This document shows positions 44,159 through 56,042 of a stretch of DNA of 64,000 nt, piece after piece. Within the stretch, counting starts at the first letter, position 1. Every line of letters starts with the position of its first letter. Source of the stretch: Symbiotaphrina buchneri (Eukaryota; Ascomycota; Symbiotaphrinales; Symbiotaphrinaceae); assembly GCA_001599915.1 (NCBI GenBank), contig BCIG01000032.1:216061-280060 (forward strand), written 5' to 3'. A program made the position numbers and the translations under genes. The notes below the pieces were generated by a model. The model made no database searches. It saw nothing but the letters and a program-made list of their open reading frames with translations, and had not been told where the DNA came from.

Positions 44159-47100
44159 ATGCCCGGCAGAGTCTCTGGTCGGTCGTCAGGACGCACATCG
44201 ACTGCCTCTCGTGTCTCCAACGCGGCCGTATTCCGGAAATCGTCTGTCCAGACACTTGAATCGCGCGGGTCAACGGCCTCCCGAATTTCCACACCGCATA
44301 TTGAGATCCCGGATGAAGGGCCCTCCACTTCTTTGAGACTACAGGTGTGCGCCATATTTGCAGACGCGCAGAGGACAACAGCCGCACACCGGAAACTGGT
44401 CATCAATTTGCGCAAGATACAGGAGGCTTGCTGCTACGAGCCAGTAGACTTGACGGAAAAGGGGAAAAAGGAGGAATATGATGAACAATCATTCAATGAG
44501 GAAGTCTCCCGATGTGTCCTCAGGATAATGGGCGTGAAGAAGAGCGAGGGTGCAGGTGATCGTGTCGTGCGGTTCTTGGGCCTGTTCCTTCGGCATTCAA
44601 GTGATAAAGGTCATGGCTGCCATATCTCCGTATGGACTTATGACGCTGACTGGTAGCAGATAATGCGGTCTTTGCAGAGCTTGCAGATGCGGACGACGAC
44701 TCCTTTCCTGAGACACCCACAACTAGACTTACTTCTCAGATCATCACCCTCCTCCTCTCCTTGCTGGCTTCAAAGGAGAAGACCGTTCGATACCGCGCCA
44801 CTCAGATTATTTCACATATCGTGAACTCACTAGACTCAATTGATGACGATGTATTTCAATTGCTCCGTCTCGGGCTACTGAAAAGGGTCCGGGATAGGGA
44901 AAGCATGATCCGGGTGCAAGCTGTTCTGGGACTCGGCAGACTAGCAGGAAACGAAGGGGATGGCGATAGAGAGGATGATGACAGCGACGAGGAAGACGGA
45001 AACCTACTCGCAAAACTCCTTGAAGTTTTGCAAAATGACCCCAGTGCGGACGTCCGTCGATCACTACTACTGAACCTTCCAATCACTCCTACAACCCTTC
45101 CATACCTTCTGGAACGAGCCAGAGATCTTGATCCTGCGACCAGGCGGGCACTGTACTCCCGCCTTCTCCCAGCGCTAGGTGACTTCAGACATCTATCCTT
45201 GTCGATGAGAGAGAAGCTTTTGCGGTGGGGTCTGCGGGACAGGGATGAGAATGTGCGGAAAGCGGCATCAAGGCTGTTTAGAGAACGTTGGATCGAGGAC
45301 TGCGCAGGCACACGTACGACATCCGAGTCTGGCCCATCAAGCGAGCCGCCCCCTCCTAGCCTTGAAGGCTTATTGGAATTGCTGGAACGGATCGACATAG
45401 TAAATTCTGGCACCGAGAAAGGAGTGGCATTAGACGCTATGAGAGGATTCTGGGACGGCAGACCAGATTACCGGGAAGCCATAACGTTTGACGATGCTTT
45501 TTGGGATGCTCTGACAGCGGAAAGTGCCTTCATGGTCCGAAGTTATAACAGTTTCTGTCGCCAAGAAGGAGGAGGCAAGTATGAAGCTTTGGTCGAAGAA
45601 AAGCTTCCAGAGGTGACGAAACTGGCTTTCTATCTACAACGGTACCTGAACAGTCTGGTTGAAACTATCCGCAACGAAGAACATGCAGATGCAGATGATG
45701 AAGCTGTTGAAAAAGAGTTTGTCGTTGAGCAACTCTTGCACATCGCTCTGACGTTGGACTATACGGACGAAATGGGGCGTAGAAAGATGTTTTCCCTGCT
45801 CAGGGAAGCCCTGGCATTCGCGGAGCTACCGGAAGAGATCACCAGACTCGTGATTGAAGTGCTTCGGGGCATTTGCGGGCATGATGCTGCCGGGGAGCGG
45901 GAGTTTTGTGGCCTCGTGCTTGAAGCGATTGCTGAGGTGCACGACACCATTGCTGGAGATGGAGATGCCGACGACAGCTTTCATTCTGCCAGATCCGAAG
46001 TCAGCGACGAATTGACAACAAAAACACTGAAGAAAGGTCCCAAGGCCGACGCAACTCCGGAGGAGGAGGAAGAGAAAGCGATTCGGGAGATTGTCGTCAA
46101 TATGAAATGCCTGCACATCGCGCAGTGTATGCTTCAGAGTGTCGGATGTGACCTTCAGCAGAATATCCATTTGGTCACAATGCTCAACAACCTCGTCGTA
46201 CCGGCCGTCAGAAGTCACGAAGCACCAATCAGGGAAAGAGGTCTTCTTTGCCTGGGTCTCTGCTGCCTCCTAGACAAGGTAAGTCCACTATCATGATCTG
46301 ATGCATTTTACTCAACTCACTATCGTAGACCCTTGCGGAAGAAAACCTCACGCTTTTCCTCCACTGCTTCAATAAAGGCCACGAAGCCCTGCAAATCACT
46401 TCCTTGGAGATCATCTCGGACATTTTGACTACACACCCCAGTCTTTTGTCAGGATCGCTAACCCCTGAGACGCCCAATGATGTCCAGAAGACAGTTTTGA
46501 AGATGTTCACGAAGTCACTCGGGTCGCCAACAACCGAAGTCCAAGCCGCCAGTGGTATTGCGCTCAGCAAGCTGATGCTTGGAAATGTCATCCAGGACGA
46601 AGATCTGCTAAAGCAAATGGTCATATCATACTTCGATCCCGAGACTCATGACAATGCGGCCCTTAGACAAGCACTCAGCTACTTCCTTCCTGTGTATTGC
46701 CATTCAAGGAGAGCAAATATGGAAAGAATGGCGAGGGTCGCTGTGACTGCACTCCATACCCTTATCAGTATGGACGAGGAACTTGATGAGGAGGAAGAAA
46801 TGGTCGGGATGGGCATTATCGGGGCCCACATGGTTGATTGGACCGATGCAAGGAAACTTGTCGTACTCGAGGACAGTGGAAGTCAGACAGGCATGTGGGA
46901 TGAGCTAGGGAAGAGAGACGCCGGGAAAGCAGTGAATGGAGATATACATTTAGACTTGGCCGAGTCAATTCTAACAAAGATCTTGAGCTCTGGTTGTGGA
47001 AGTAAGTGGCTTGTTTCCTTTCCTCATCAACCTGTTTCTGACGATTCCTCCAGAAGAAGAGAAGAAGGTGTATATCTCAATGTTGGGCAAGCTCTATGTA

Positions 47101-47445
47101 ACAGCCAATTCGGACGGAGAGAAGCTTCGGAGTGTGCTCGCACTTGTTGACGAAGCTATATACGACAAAATCGCAACAGATGCGACCTCGAGGAACTCGT
47201 TGAACAAGCTCAAAGCCAGCCTCGAGAAGGCTATCGGCTCTAGCACGGCGGACAGAGACAACGATGAACCCGCGACTATCTTGGAAGAAAGTCCAACCGC
47301 GATCGGGGAAGATACCATCTTGCCCGGTGGGACGGTGCCCGCCGAGGAGAAGACCATGCTCGAAGACGAGGAATCTGCGGTGACGGTGCGCGCAGGTCCA
47401 GGGAGAGATTCGCTGCTTGATGAGCTTTTGGATGATGAAGATTAA
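44159..47445 (+). CDS. Condensin complex subunit 3 (CND3/Ycg1, CAP-G)
   Basis: Four exons (44,159-44,609; 44,660-46,278; 46,329-47,001; 47,054-47,445) give 3,135 bases, 1,044 residues. The Ser/Arg-rich N-terminus (MPGRVSGRSSGRTSTASRV) is followed by HEAT repeats across about residues 60-900. Examples are KTVRYRATQIISHIVNSL, RDRESMIRVQAVLGLGRLAG and RDRDENVRKAASRLFRERW. In the C-terminal half ETPNDVQKTVLKMFTKSLGS and ARVAVTALHTLISMDEELDE fit the Cnd3 domain. The protein ends in an acidic disordered tail. This is the HEAT-type regulatory subunit that binds DNA and anchors the SMC2-SMC4 condensin ring during mitotic chromosome compaction. The length matches the family (about 1,000 residues). Confidence 0.93.
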
Positions 47446-48299
47446 CAATGATGTTCCTCTTCATGTGTCCGCAGAGGCAGGCTTTCCTTTCTCGGATGGC
47501 GTTCTTTGATAGCAATACGTGGTATTCGATGGTAGCAGGGCAAGCAGGTGGGGTGTAATCAGGGTGCGGATTTTTCATGTTAGCAATTCAGCCATTCTAC
47601 TGTAGCCTGTCACGATCACTGCTTCAGGGCTTCGTCAAACGAGCTAAATATTGTATCTCATTTTACAGCTGTAGTTCCGTACAGACACACTTGACCGGTG
47701 ACGTTGCCATCGATCGCAGGTGGAATGCACAAGCCTGTCCAACACAACTGGTTCAAGCAACACAAGGCAGTGTTTCACCCAAAAAGTCAGATGTCGCGTG
47801 CACAGGAGAGCCAGTGATGCCTGTTTCTCCCCATGTCTGCGCTGAGGGGAAAGGCAGGGTAAATGGTATGGAAGCCCACCTCGACGCTATGAACCTCCGT
47901 GGGGAAAAGTAGCCTCCGCAAAGATGCACAAGCAAAGAAAAAGATGAAGTGGCGAAGCCAAGCCTGACCCGAAATGAAAGATCAATCCACATCAAGAAGA
48001 TGTTCTAAAAACGGCCGTTACAACCACGTAACCCTGCCCCGTATCTTCACAAACTTTTCTCATTTTGGAATCCCAACCAACACCGGCAACCAAGGCCCTG
48101 CTGAGTAGAGACAGCCCCTGACCCGCTGCATGCTCCCCATCCTTTGATGTGATTGCTCGCATTCATGATCCATGAAACGAACTCCGCCGTCTAGTAAACC
48201 ACACAAACCAGGCCGGCGTGACCAGCAGAAGTCGCATTCCAAAGGCAATATCGTTCCTAATTAGTCACAGGAAGGAGACAACGTATTTAAATCAGTGCA
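47446..48299. other. Convergent 3' region, 0.85 kb, no gene recognised
   Basis: Between the condensin gene (+) and the RNA-binding protein gene (-). A frame of 111 codons at 47,577-47,912 and its opposite strand shadows lack recognisable features. Long 3' UTRs are a sufficient explanation. Confidence 0.45.
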
Positions 48300-50379
48300 T
48301 TAGGCGGGAGATTTGTTACTGGCTGCATTGCTGCTGCAATTCAGGCGATCTCTGCGGCCTTCTTCGTTCATGGTCAGGCCACCAAGACCTGATGAGAGGA
48401 AGGCAAATGGATCGGCCTGGTCATTCGAGTAGAAACCACCATTAGAAGCTCCGCCTGACGGGGGATCTTGACCAGCAGATGCGAAGGCGGCTTCGGCAGC
48501 ACGACTGTCGAAAGGCACCCCGGAGTGAGACGAGCTTGCCGGACCATAAGGGGAGCTCATGGGAGGATAGGGCCCAGTAGCTGCACCCAACCCAGACGGA
48601 AGTGCGTAGGTGCTCGGAGGACCAGCAAAATGTTGACCTGGGAAACCAGCACCCGAACCAAACCCGCCCACGGGTGCAGCAAACGGTCCTGGTCCTGGAG
48701 TGCCAGTCATAGAAGGCGGGCCCATCCCGTAGCCAGAAGGAGCATCAAGCGGCGACGGAAAGGCAGAATCAGCAACGACAGCTGCACCCGCACGGCTTGC
48801 TCCGCATCGAAGGCAGCTGACATTCTTTGCAAAATTATGGTAACCACAGCCTTCAGAGCCGCATTTCCAATCACCCGCCCGGAATGGCACCATCCCACCA
48901 CTGTTGCCCATACCGCGTGAATGACCCATACCAGGGCCGTGACCCATGTGAGGACCGCCGTGATGCATCATGCCAGGATGGCCGTAACCATATCCAGGGA
49001 ATCCGCCGTGGTCAATGTTGGGAGCGCCCATTGCGGGATAAGAACACCGGAAACAAGCTGTGCGTCGCTGGAAATTTGAGAAACCACAAGACGGGCAATT
49101 CCAATCGCCAGGCCGCGGCCTGTTTTTGCTAGGGGGGAAGGGCGTCAGGATTTCGGCCGCACGGTCAAGGACGCGGCTCGACGAAGGAGAAACCTCGATA
49201 GCTTTCTCATTGAGGGCTCGGCCGTTCATGCATAAGCTTTCCGCCGCCTGCGAAATGGTCAGAATCTAACCTCACATTAGGGGGTAAGGACGGACTGACT
49301 TCTTCGTGCGAAGAGAAGACCGCAAATCCCGATCCGGTAGGTTTGTGTTGATCCGGGGTGCGCAATGTCCAGAAAGCAATGGGACGACCGCCAAACTGAG
49401 TAAACCAACTCTCCAGCTCAGACTGAGTAGTATCATGGGGTAATCCGGAAATGTGTAAGACTTTGCTACGTTCAGACAGAAATGCCCTCACGTCTGCGCG
49501 TGCATCCATAGGACGAGTAAGTACGTCAGGATGTTCATGGGGCGGCTGAGATTTGCGGATAAGACCACGTAGAACCCGAGCTAGAGTCACGGCCTCTTCG
49601 ATCGCACGGCGAGGAGACGCGGGAGCGAGCGCTTGAAGGTGGAAGGGTAGGTTGTGCTTGATGGGAGCCGAGCTAGTGACCGGCTCGACCTCCAGTGCCG
49701 CACATATGTTCGAGAGAGAGCTCGGGCCGAAGGGCAGTGACTCTGGGTGATGTTGCTGCCAACGCTGGTATTCTGTTCGAAGGTCGAACGTGCGCGAGTG
49801 CTGCATGTAAGGGGGCAGGACGACCGCCTTGTCGCGAGCTTCCCGTGGCAGTTGGACACGTAGATCCCATGCGTCAAGGGTCACGAAAGAAAACTCCAGG
49901 TTTTTGGACAGAAGCTGCTCGTTGGCCAACATATCGAAACGATTGACAGCGTCTCGGAACGAACCCGCATTGCGGACATGTTCCCAAGTGAGCGTTGTTA
50001 AGCTCGCTATAATGTGATACGGTTAGTCCGAGATTGCCAGTTCCGGGGCCCCAGCGGGTCAAATATGAGGGGCAAGGGGAGAACAGAAGAATCCAAGCTT
50101 ACTGCACAAAGGTGTTATTGGGGTGTTGACCGGTTTGACAAGTATGCTCTCGCGGTGGAGCTATAATGCATTGTTAGTGAAGCACTTCATACATTCCAGG
50201 AAACAGGCTCGGCGTTTTATTACCTCCTCCAAGCTCTTCGCATCCAGCAGGATCCAGCCAAGCTCAATCACCTCCGCGGAATCCTTTGTCACGTACACGC
50301 CATGCTCGTCACAGGTCGTAGCGACGTGTATGACGACGTACCGGTCGAGGTTCGGTTGTTGACCTTGGTTATTTGCCAT
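48300..50379 (-). CDS. RNA-binding protein: degenerate ERI-1-like exonuclease, RRM, two RanBP2 zinc fingers
   Basis: Four exons (50,224-50,379; 50,103-50,160; 49,300-50,006; 48,300-49,247) give 1,869 bases, 622 residues. Residues 1-215 resemble a DEDDh exonuclease of the ERI-1 type (YVVIHVATTCDEHGVY, VIELGWILLDAKSLEELH, PITPLCTSLTTLTWEHV). But the catalytic D-x-E of motif I is replaced by H-V-A, so it is probably an inactive binding module. About 275-355 is an RRM (KVLHISGLPHDTTQSELESW, GSGFAVFSSHEEA). Two RanBP2-type fingers follow: DWNCPSCGFSNFQRRTACFRC near 380 and DWKCGSEGCGYHNFAKNVSC with LRCG near 460. A Gly/Pro/Met-rich low-complexity tail ends it. The architecture matches the fungal asparagine-rich protein (Nrp1-like) family; a role in mRNA binding or stress granules is inference. 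Confidence 0.88.
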
Positions 50380-51190
50380 GGCGACTATGACCAGTTCATA
50401 TGCAAGCAATGCTTGTAGTCCAGAGGCGACTTGTAGAATGTGCGTTTGCGGTGATTGTTTGGGTCGTTTCGACAGGGGGAAAAGAGATTTGCGGCTGGTG
50501 CGTAGGCGAATGAAGGATTCGAATCGGCTCGCTCAATGTCCAGGAAACCCCGCAATGGAGAATGTAATGAACAGCAAGCTGCTGATGGACAGTCGCCAGG
50601 TGCAGTAGGTAGACCAGGTCGACAGGTAGTCTGGTTGCCGGTGATGGTGTTTAGGCACCTACGGCGAAGCAGCAAGGTAGGGGTTGGGGGTTTTAGGTTG
50701 GAGGGAAGGGTGCGAGTCCTGGAGGCGAGCGCAGCGCTGGAGCTCTAGCAGGCTGCTGTCGGGACTTGGGAGGGCAAGTCAGAACAATAAGAATCTCTGG
50801 TATGAGAGCAGCGGGAAAAAAAGGTAAGTGGTTGATAAATTTCAGTGGGCCCGGGTGGGAGTAAGAAAAGGCCCCGTTGTCGTCGAGAATTAGGCACCTT
50901 TAGCTTAAAATATAAACACACCGAGACACCTACACCACCTTAGGTACTTTTGGTAAGGTTAAGTGAGGTAAGGTGAGGTAGGTACCTACTATACCTACAA
51001 ACCAGTCATAAGAGGCCGGTAAGTCGACCCAAGGCAAGGTAGACAAGGTCAGGTCAGAGTAAGATTAAGGTGCAGAAGAATAATAAATAGTAGTAATGGC
51101 CACAAGAAAAAGGAATAAAAGGTACCTGGAAGGTAAGAATGACATTTTATAATAGGTAGGTATTTAAGGTACCTTTAACCTCTCACCTAC

Positions 51191-51735
51191 CTACGGTACC
51201 TCGGAGGTAAAGCAGCCAGATGACCAACCAGGTAAGGACGTACCCAAAGCAACCAAGTTACAGTTACCACAGTTAAGGCAGTGCAAGTATTCTTCTCCAC
51301 ATACCGAATAATGATAAACAAATCGATTCCCATTGCACTCATACTTCAACTGGCTGCCAGCGTCTTCTTCTGTTCGTCTAACATCTCCGATTGTTCGTTT
51401 AGCTTTCAAGTACGGCAGTGTCTCCTTCCGGTCATCCTTGCAAAAGATGAGATGGATGTGCAGTGAAGCCCCGGTCCCAGCTTCACAGTCATACAACATT
51501 CACAGCAAGATGGGCCGCAATACATGATCTTACATGGCACCATGCCGTCCCACCTGCCTTGTACTGGAGTCCCTTGTGTGATCACTGACTGTATCGGATC
51601 CTCCGCCCATCTGCTCGTGTCGGAACGCGAATTGCTATCCTGACGGACGGTGATGTTGATACAATCCTGATTCTCTTTGTGTGCGATCCTCTCACCGAAG
51701 CCATTCTCATTTACTGGACCGGCGACCTTGGCCAT
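51191..51735 (-). CDS. Candidate small cysteine-containing protein (unrecognised)
   Basis: Two overlapping minus-strand frames can be joined by a consensus-like 53-base intron (donor T|GTAAGA at 51,533, acceptor GAAG|CTGG at 51,481). This intron size is typical of the genes in this window. The joined frame is 492 bases, 163 residues, from an ATG at 51,735 (MAKVAGPVNENGFGERIAHK). The second half has a cluster of cysteines (LKYECNGNRF, YSVCGEEYLHCLNCGNCN). No signal peptide is encoded at this start, but an upstream exon could supply one. I do not recognise the family. It overlaps a palindromic-word cluster at its 3' end, which argues for caution. Confidence 0.3.
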
Positions 51736-52615
51736 ACAAGCCACGGAGCGCGGTTATTTGTGCACGGATGCTCCGGTCAACTCACACCCTAGCGACGTGT
51801 GTGCGAAGGCATTTGGGCGACCTATAATAGCAGCTAACGGGTACGGTGGTTTAATAATACGACAAGACAGAATTGTCACCAGCCTGTCTTGGCACAAACA
51901 CGATCGTGACACTTTCAAGGGCTTAATCTGAGGAACACCTAACATGATGCGAGACTCGCACCGTGACCAACCATTGTCGACACATACACAAACGCCGGGC
52001 TAGTCATCAAAGCCTGCCGTCAGTGGTCACCGGCAGCTACAACCTGCATGAGCCCCGGCTTCGAGGGATCCAATTACAAGGCTTGGGGGAATGTGCTTGC
52101 CCATAGCGGTTGGATCCCGCGCACTAGCCTTGGTCGGAACCATCGCCTGGGATTCCTACTTGATTGTTCGTCGGCGCCCTATTTGTTCCCTCTTGTGATG
52201 TACTCGTCGGCACGTTTCCCGCGGCCTCAATGATACCGTGATATTGCTCATCCGCTGCAGTTCGTTATAAGGTAGGTTTGTATTATTGTTGGTGCGCGGA
52301 CCTTGACTACAGCCTGCCGGAGTCACCTCTTGGTAGTTTTGACGATGGAGTCTATCTCCATTTTGGGGTCGGGCCACCATGAGTTGAGTTACCGTAACAT
52401 CTGGTAGATGCACCGAGAGCCAGGCTTGTCGCAATTGAGTGGTCTCTACACAGCTGCATCAAAAGAAAGCCCCGAGTGACATGGCGAGCAGATGGGGAAG
52501 TGGGCATCACTTTGGTCGAAGCGCCTACACGTTATTTCGGGTCGGGCATCAACAGCACCAGAGCAGATTGCCGCGCTCCGCTGTCTCCGGAGACTCAAAA
52601 TACGAACTTGGAGAT

Positions 52616-52786
52616 TTATGCTTCCCAGAGGGAACATGCATGCATGAGCTCGTGGCTGGTAGCCGACACTAACCAAGTCGATTCGTCTGTACAACTGCAG
52701 CGTCCCTCGCCGTAGAACGAGATCCTGCCAATGGAGCAGCAAGCAGAATCCCAGGAATCGGCCTGGGACACTGTGGAATTTGTCAT
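52616..52786 (-). CDS. Candidate cysteine-rich exon or tiny ORF (unrecognised)
   Basis: A 56-codon frame from ATG reads MTNSTVSQADSWDSACCSIG and then FYGEGRCSCTDEST; five cysteines occur in the first 34 residues or shortly after, one more near the end. The frame is open upstream (SDGTVD) as far as an acceptor-like GTGCTAG, which suggests an internal exon. I cannot connect it to a signal peptide or further exons, and no family is recognised. Confidence 0.2.
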   Translation of the reverse strand: MTNSTVSQADSWDSACCSIGRISFYGEGRCSCTDESTWLVSATSHELMHACSLWEA

Positions 52787-54251
52787 GTCGACGGTGCCAT
52801 CTGATTGCTAGCACAATACTCAATCTGGACCCGTCTGTCGCTGGTACGAGGGTGTAACTGGTCCCGATGGCTATCACACCGCCCCGCCTTGTTGATGTCG
52901 TCAGGTTCAAACTGTCCCTAGGGGAGAGCTCTGGATAGCTCGACCCTGACACGGGGTAGAAGAACACGGTAAGTAAGGTCTTCTGCTACACATACGGTAC
53001 CTAGGTATCTTAAAGTCTGGGGAGCGACTTCTTGAGCTCCGACCAGCCAGCCTATTTCGAGCATAAACGGAAATGTCGGCGCCGGAAAGGGGCTAGAACC
53101 CCGTGTCACCACTCAGCCTTGCTCGGTCGGAGCTGGGTGCTGATCTTCGCTCACGTTGTCGGCCGTTTTAAAGCCGCTGTCAACCCACAGCTGTTACACC
53201 AGGCAGGCGCAATGCAATGGTCGGTCACACTCCAGCGTCAGGGGAACGGGGGAAACCAGCCTCTCCCAAACAGAGCAAGAGTACAAGCCGATAGCGGGGG
53301 AACCGCCGATCGGAACATTTTCCTGACGCTCCTGTGAAACGAGCCGCCGTTCACACTCGATGAACTGCCGAGGGGCGTCTTCTCGTCCGCCACATACCTT
53401 ACCGAATACAAATGCTTCGTGATACTCCGTACATCACCCCCTTTGCCTCTTTGGCGAGGGCGATGAGGATGACGAGGATTGGAATGCATGATGGACAGGA
53501 AGTGGTGAGTTGTATATTTCGTCCAATAGAGTAACGTACCGACTCAAGATACCCAATAATTTACCTACCGTGCTCGTAGAGTTCTTCAGAGCAAGCTGCG
53601 GCTGAACTGTGTCAACTTTCAAGGGGTTAGTTACTTCGTACCTTAACTGAGATAAGTGTAGGCACCTGCCTTAGCTGGACGGTGATTGGTGCCCCGTCGG
53701 TCGTTTGTGCACTTCCCCCTGGCCCCGTTTCAAGGGGTCGCGGAGGCGCTTAGCGAGTGAAGCTACTCCGTACCTTAGGAGCTCTTCCGTATGGAAGGTA
53801 CAACTCAGAGTTGCGGAGGTGAAAGAAGAGCGCAGGGGAAGGGATGAGTCGAAGGCATTAAGGTATCCTTAACCTATCACTGGTGAATGAATTAACAAGA
53901 ATGAACCTATTGTCATATACTACTCCGGACCTTAGTTTGTACATTGAACTTCCTCATCCCCAAGGCGTTCAACTTCTTTCAAAAAGCCGCCCTTCTCCAT
54001 CATTATTGGCGGATACTTGAACAGGCAGAAATACGAAACATCCTGCCCGCATAAAGAAAGCAACAGAGCAGTCATCCTCCTGCTGCTCGCCTCTCCTATT
54101 TCTCAGTCTGTTGCTCCTTCGACCTCTATTTCTACTGAGAGATCTGTCTTCCCCAGCTACGGGAGCTTGATAGCTCTCCCCAGCATTGCCTAGCCACGAC
54201 CAAACCAGCAGCTGCATTGATCATCCAGTCGAGGCCCTTTTACCTGCCAAA

Positions 54252-56042
54252 ATGCACAGTATGCTCAGCTTCTTGCGGCACCTCCGCTCAAGGTCGCCGG
54301 CGTCCTACAGCAAAGAGAGGGATAAGGAGAAGAGTCACTTCCGGGTCCAAGACCCTCCGCCAAGCTATGCCGCGCCGGTAAGGCAGCCTGCCCGTGGGGG
54401 TCGCGACTACACGGCCAAGCTCCCCCCCGCCGTCTTCGAGAGAATCTTATCCACGTTTGCCCACACGCTCATGATCAAACGTACCTGTCAAGCGAGGATT
54501 CAGTCAACGGTGATGGCTGTGCGCTCTGTGACACGCGTGACCTAGCCCAATGTGCGGCCGTGAACAGGAATTGGGGGAGAGCCGCACAGAAGCTGTTGTA
54601 AGGACGTTTCGCCTTCGTATTAGGTCACACTGCTGACGAGTTTCCTCACTTGCAGGTACTCGAGTATACGCATAGATGCAGTGCACTTCTGTGAACTCGA
54701 AGTCGAGTTGGCCAAGAAGCGCAAACGACGGACTCGGTTTGACAAGAATGGAGACCCGAAGGACCCCGCACAACAGCGATTACAACTCTTCTCACGCACA
54801 GTCCGCGACAATAGCTATTTGGGATCCCTTGTGCTGGTCCTCAAGGTTCCCTACATGACCAGGGAGACATGTAAAGCCGATCTGGCTCGGAGCATCTCGG
54901 CTCTGCCTAATTCGAAATATGTCGATTTGCCGGAGGGCTTCTTTAGTGACGATCCGTCATGCCGCACTCTGAGAACGGAACTGCTGGCTCGGTGCCCGGA
55001 TATCAGAATGATGCAGTTTACTGGGGGCGCTGAACATAGCTTTGAGGTGATCTCTCGCGACCATATCTGGCAGAATTTGGAAATCCTCGAGATCACGCAA
55101 CTGGACATCGAATCCAGCAAGCTGGTCGAGGTTCTGAGCTGCCTACGGGTCCTGCAGGAACTGAAATTGGCCGGACTGCCGTGGTTCGATGATAGCACTT
55201 TTGACTCATCACCATCTGAGCCATTGTTTGTTCCACTCCGGAAGCTCTGGCTGAAGGACGTCCAAAATCTCACCGCAGCCGGACTCGTCCACTATCTTTC
55301 CCGCAGGGAGACTTCCCAAGTGTTGCAGGCTCTCACCTTGGAGAAGACGGGAGTCTCACCTTCCGATATCCATTCGATCTTAGCCATCGCTTCCTCTCTA
55401 ACACACTTCTCCTTCGTCGATACAGTCTCCCGATCACTATCTGACCCGAAGTCAATTCCGTTTTTACGATCGAGGACGCTCGTGAGCCTCAACTACGAGA
55501 TCTCTTCTGGTGCCGGTGGCTCGCCTCGCATGGACGACAAGGCTCGTTCCTACTACACTTATCTGAGGTATTCGCTACTTGCATCTGGCCTTCCCTCGTT
55601 ACGTACTCTCTATGTGCGAGATCCCTCATTCGCCGACTCCCTTACCACCGTGCCTCCTTCGCCGGGATTCCCGCCATCTCTGGCATCTCCTCAGCATAGC
55701 GAGTCGAGCAGCCGTCTGAACACTCCCACCAGTCCCAATGCCTTCCCGCAGACACTTGCAATATACAGCAAAGGCCTGGATGAGCTAGAATGGAACTTTA
55801 CCTCCGTCGCTCCATCTGATTTGCCTGTAAGAAAACCACGTGCCAGTAGGACGCGGCCTGTCAGCGAAGTGAGAGGATTGGGGCCTCAGTGGGGCGGCGA
55901 CGCGCGGAAGAGTGTCATGGTGGGGAATGGATTTGGAGGCTTCCTTGCCGTGCCGGCTGAAGATGAGGGTATGCAAGAAAGGCCATGGAGCGCTGGAGCA
56001 ACGCCGAAGAAGAGGTCCAGCAAGCAGGACCTCTGGCGATAG
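54252..56042 (+). pseudogene. F-box protein gene with an apparent -1 frameshift
   Basis: Exon 1 (54,252-54,597) starts MHSMLSFLRHLRSRSPASYS and enters an F-box: KLPPAVFERILSTF. Directly after TTT the conserved continuation (CPHAHDQTYLSSEDSV, CALCDTRDLAQCAAVNRNW) is in another frame: one base is missing at about 54,454-54,458. The original frame meets a stop at 54,543. The continuing frame then splices (TT|GTAAGG, CTTGCAG|G at 54,656) onto exon 2 (54,656-56,042), encoding YSSIRIDAVHFCELE, KRRTRFDKNGDPKDPAQ, leucine-rich segments and a disordered C-terminus ending SSKQDLWR. Everything except the one-base gap looks intact, about 577 residues if joined. An F-box protein would recruit substrates to an SCF ubiquitin ligase. 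Sequencing error or a true lesion cannot be told apart here. Confidence 0.72.

Larger units (their letters stand above)
50380..54251. other. 3.9 kb region without a secure gene
   Basis: Between the RNA-binding protein start and the F-box gene start. It contains a long palindromic-word cluster (50,938-51,190, with TTAGGTACTTTTGGTAAGG, GGTAGGTACCTACTATACC, TTTAAGGTACCTTTAACC), smaller ones near 52,993 and 53,640, and two weak cysteine-rich candidates on the minus strand (listed separately). All other frames are short and unrecognised. Confidence 0.45.

Noticed and set aside
53075-53165. tRNA-like B box (GGGGTTCTAGCCCC on the minus strand)
   Set aside because: The T-arm stem has mismatches and no complementary acceptor stem or A box could be placed at the right distance.
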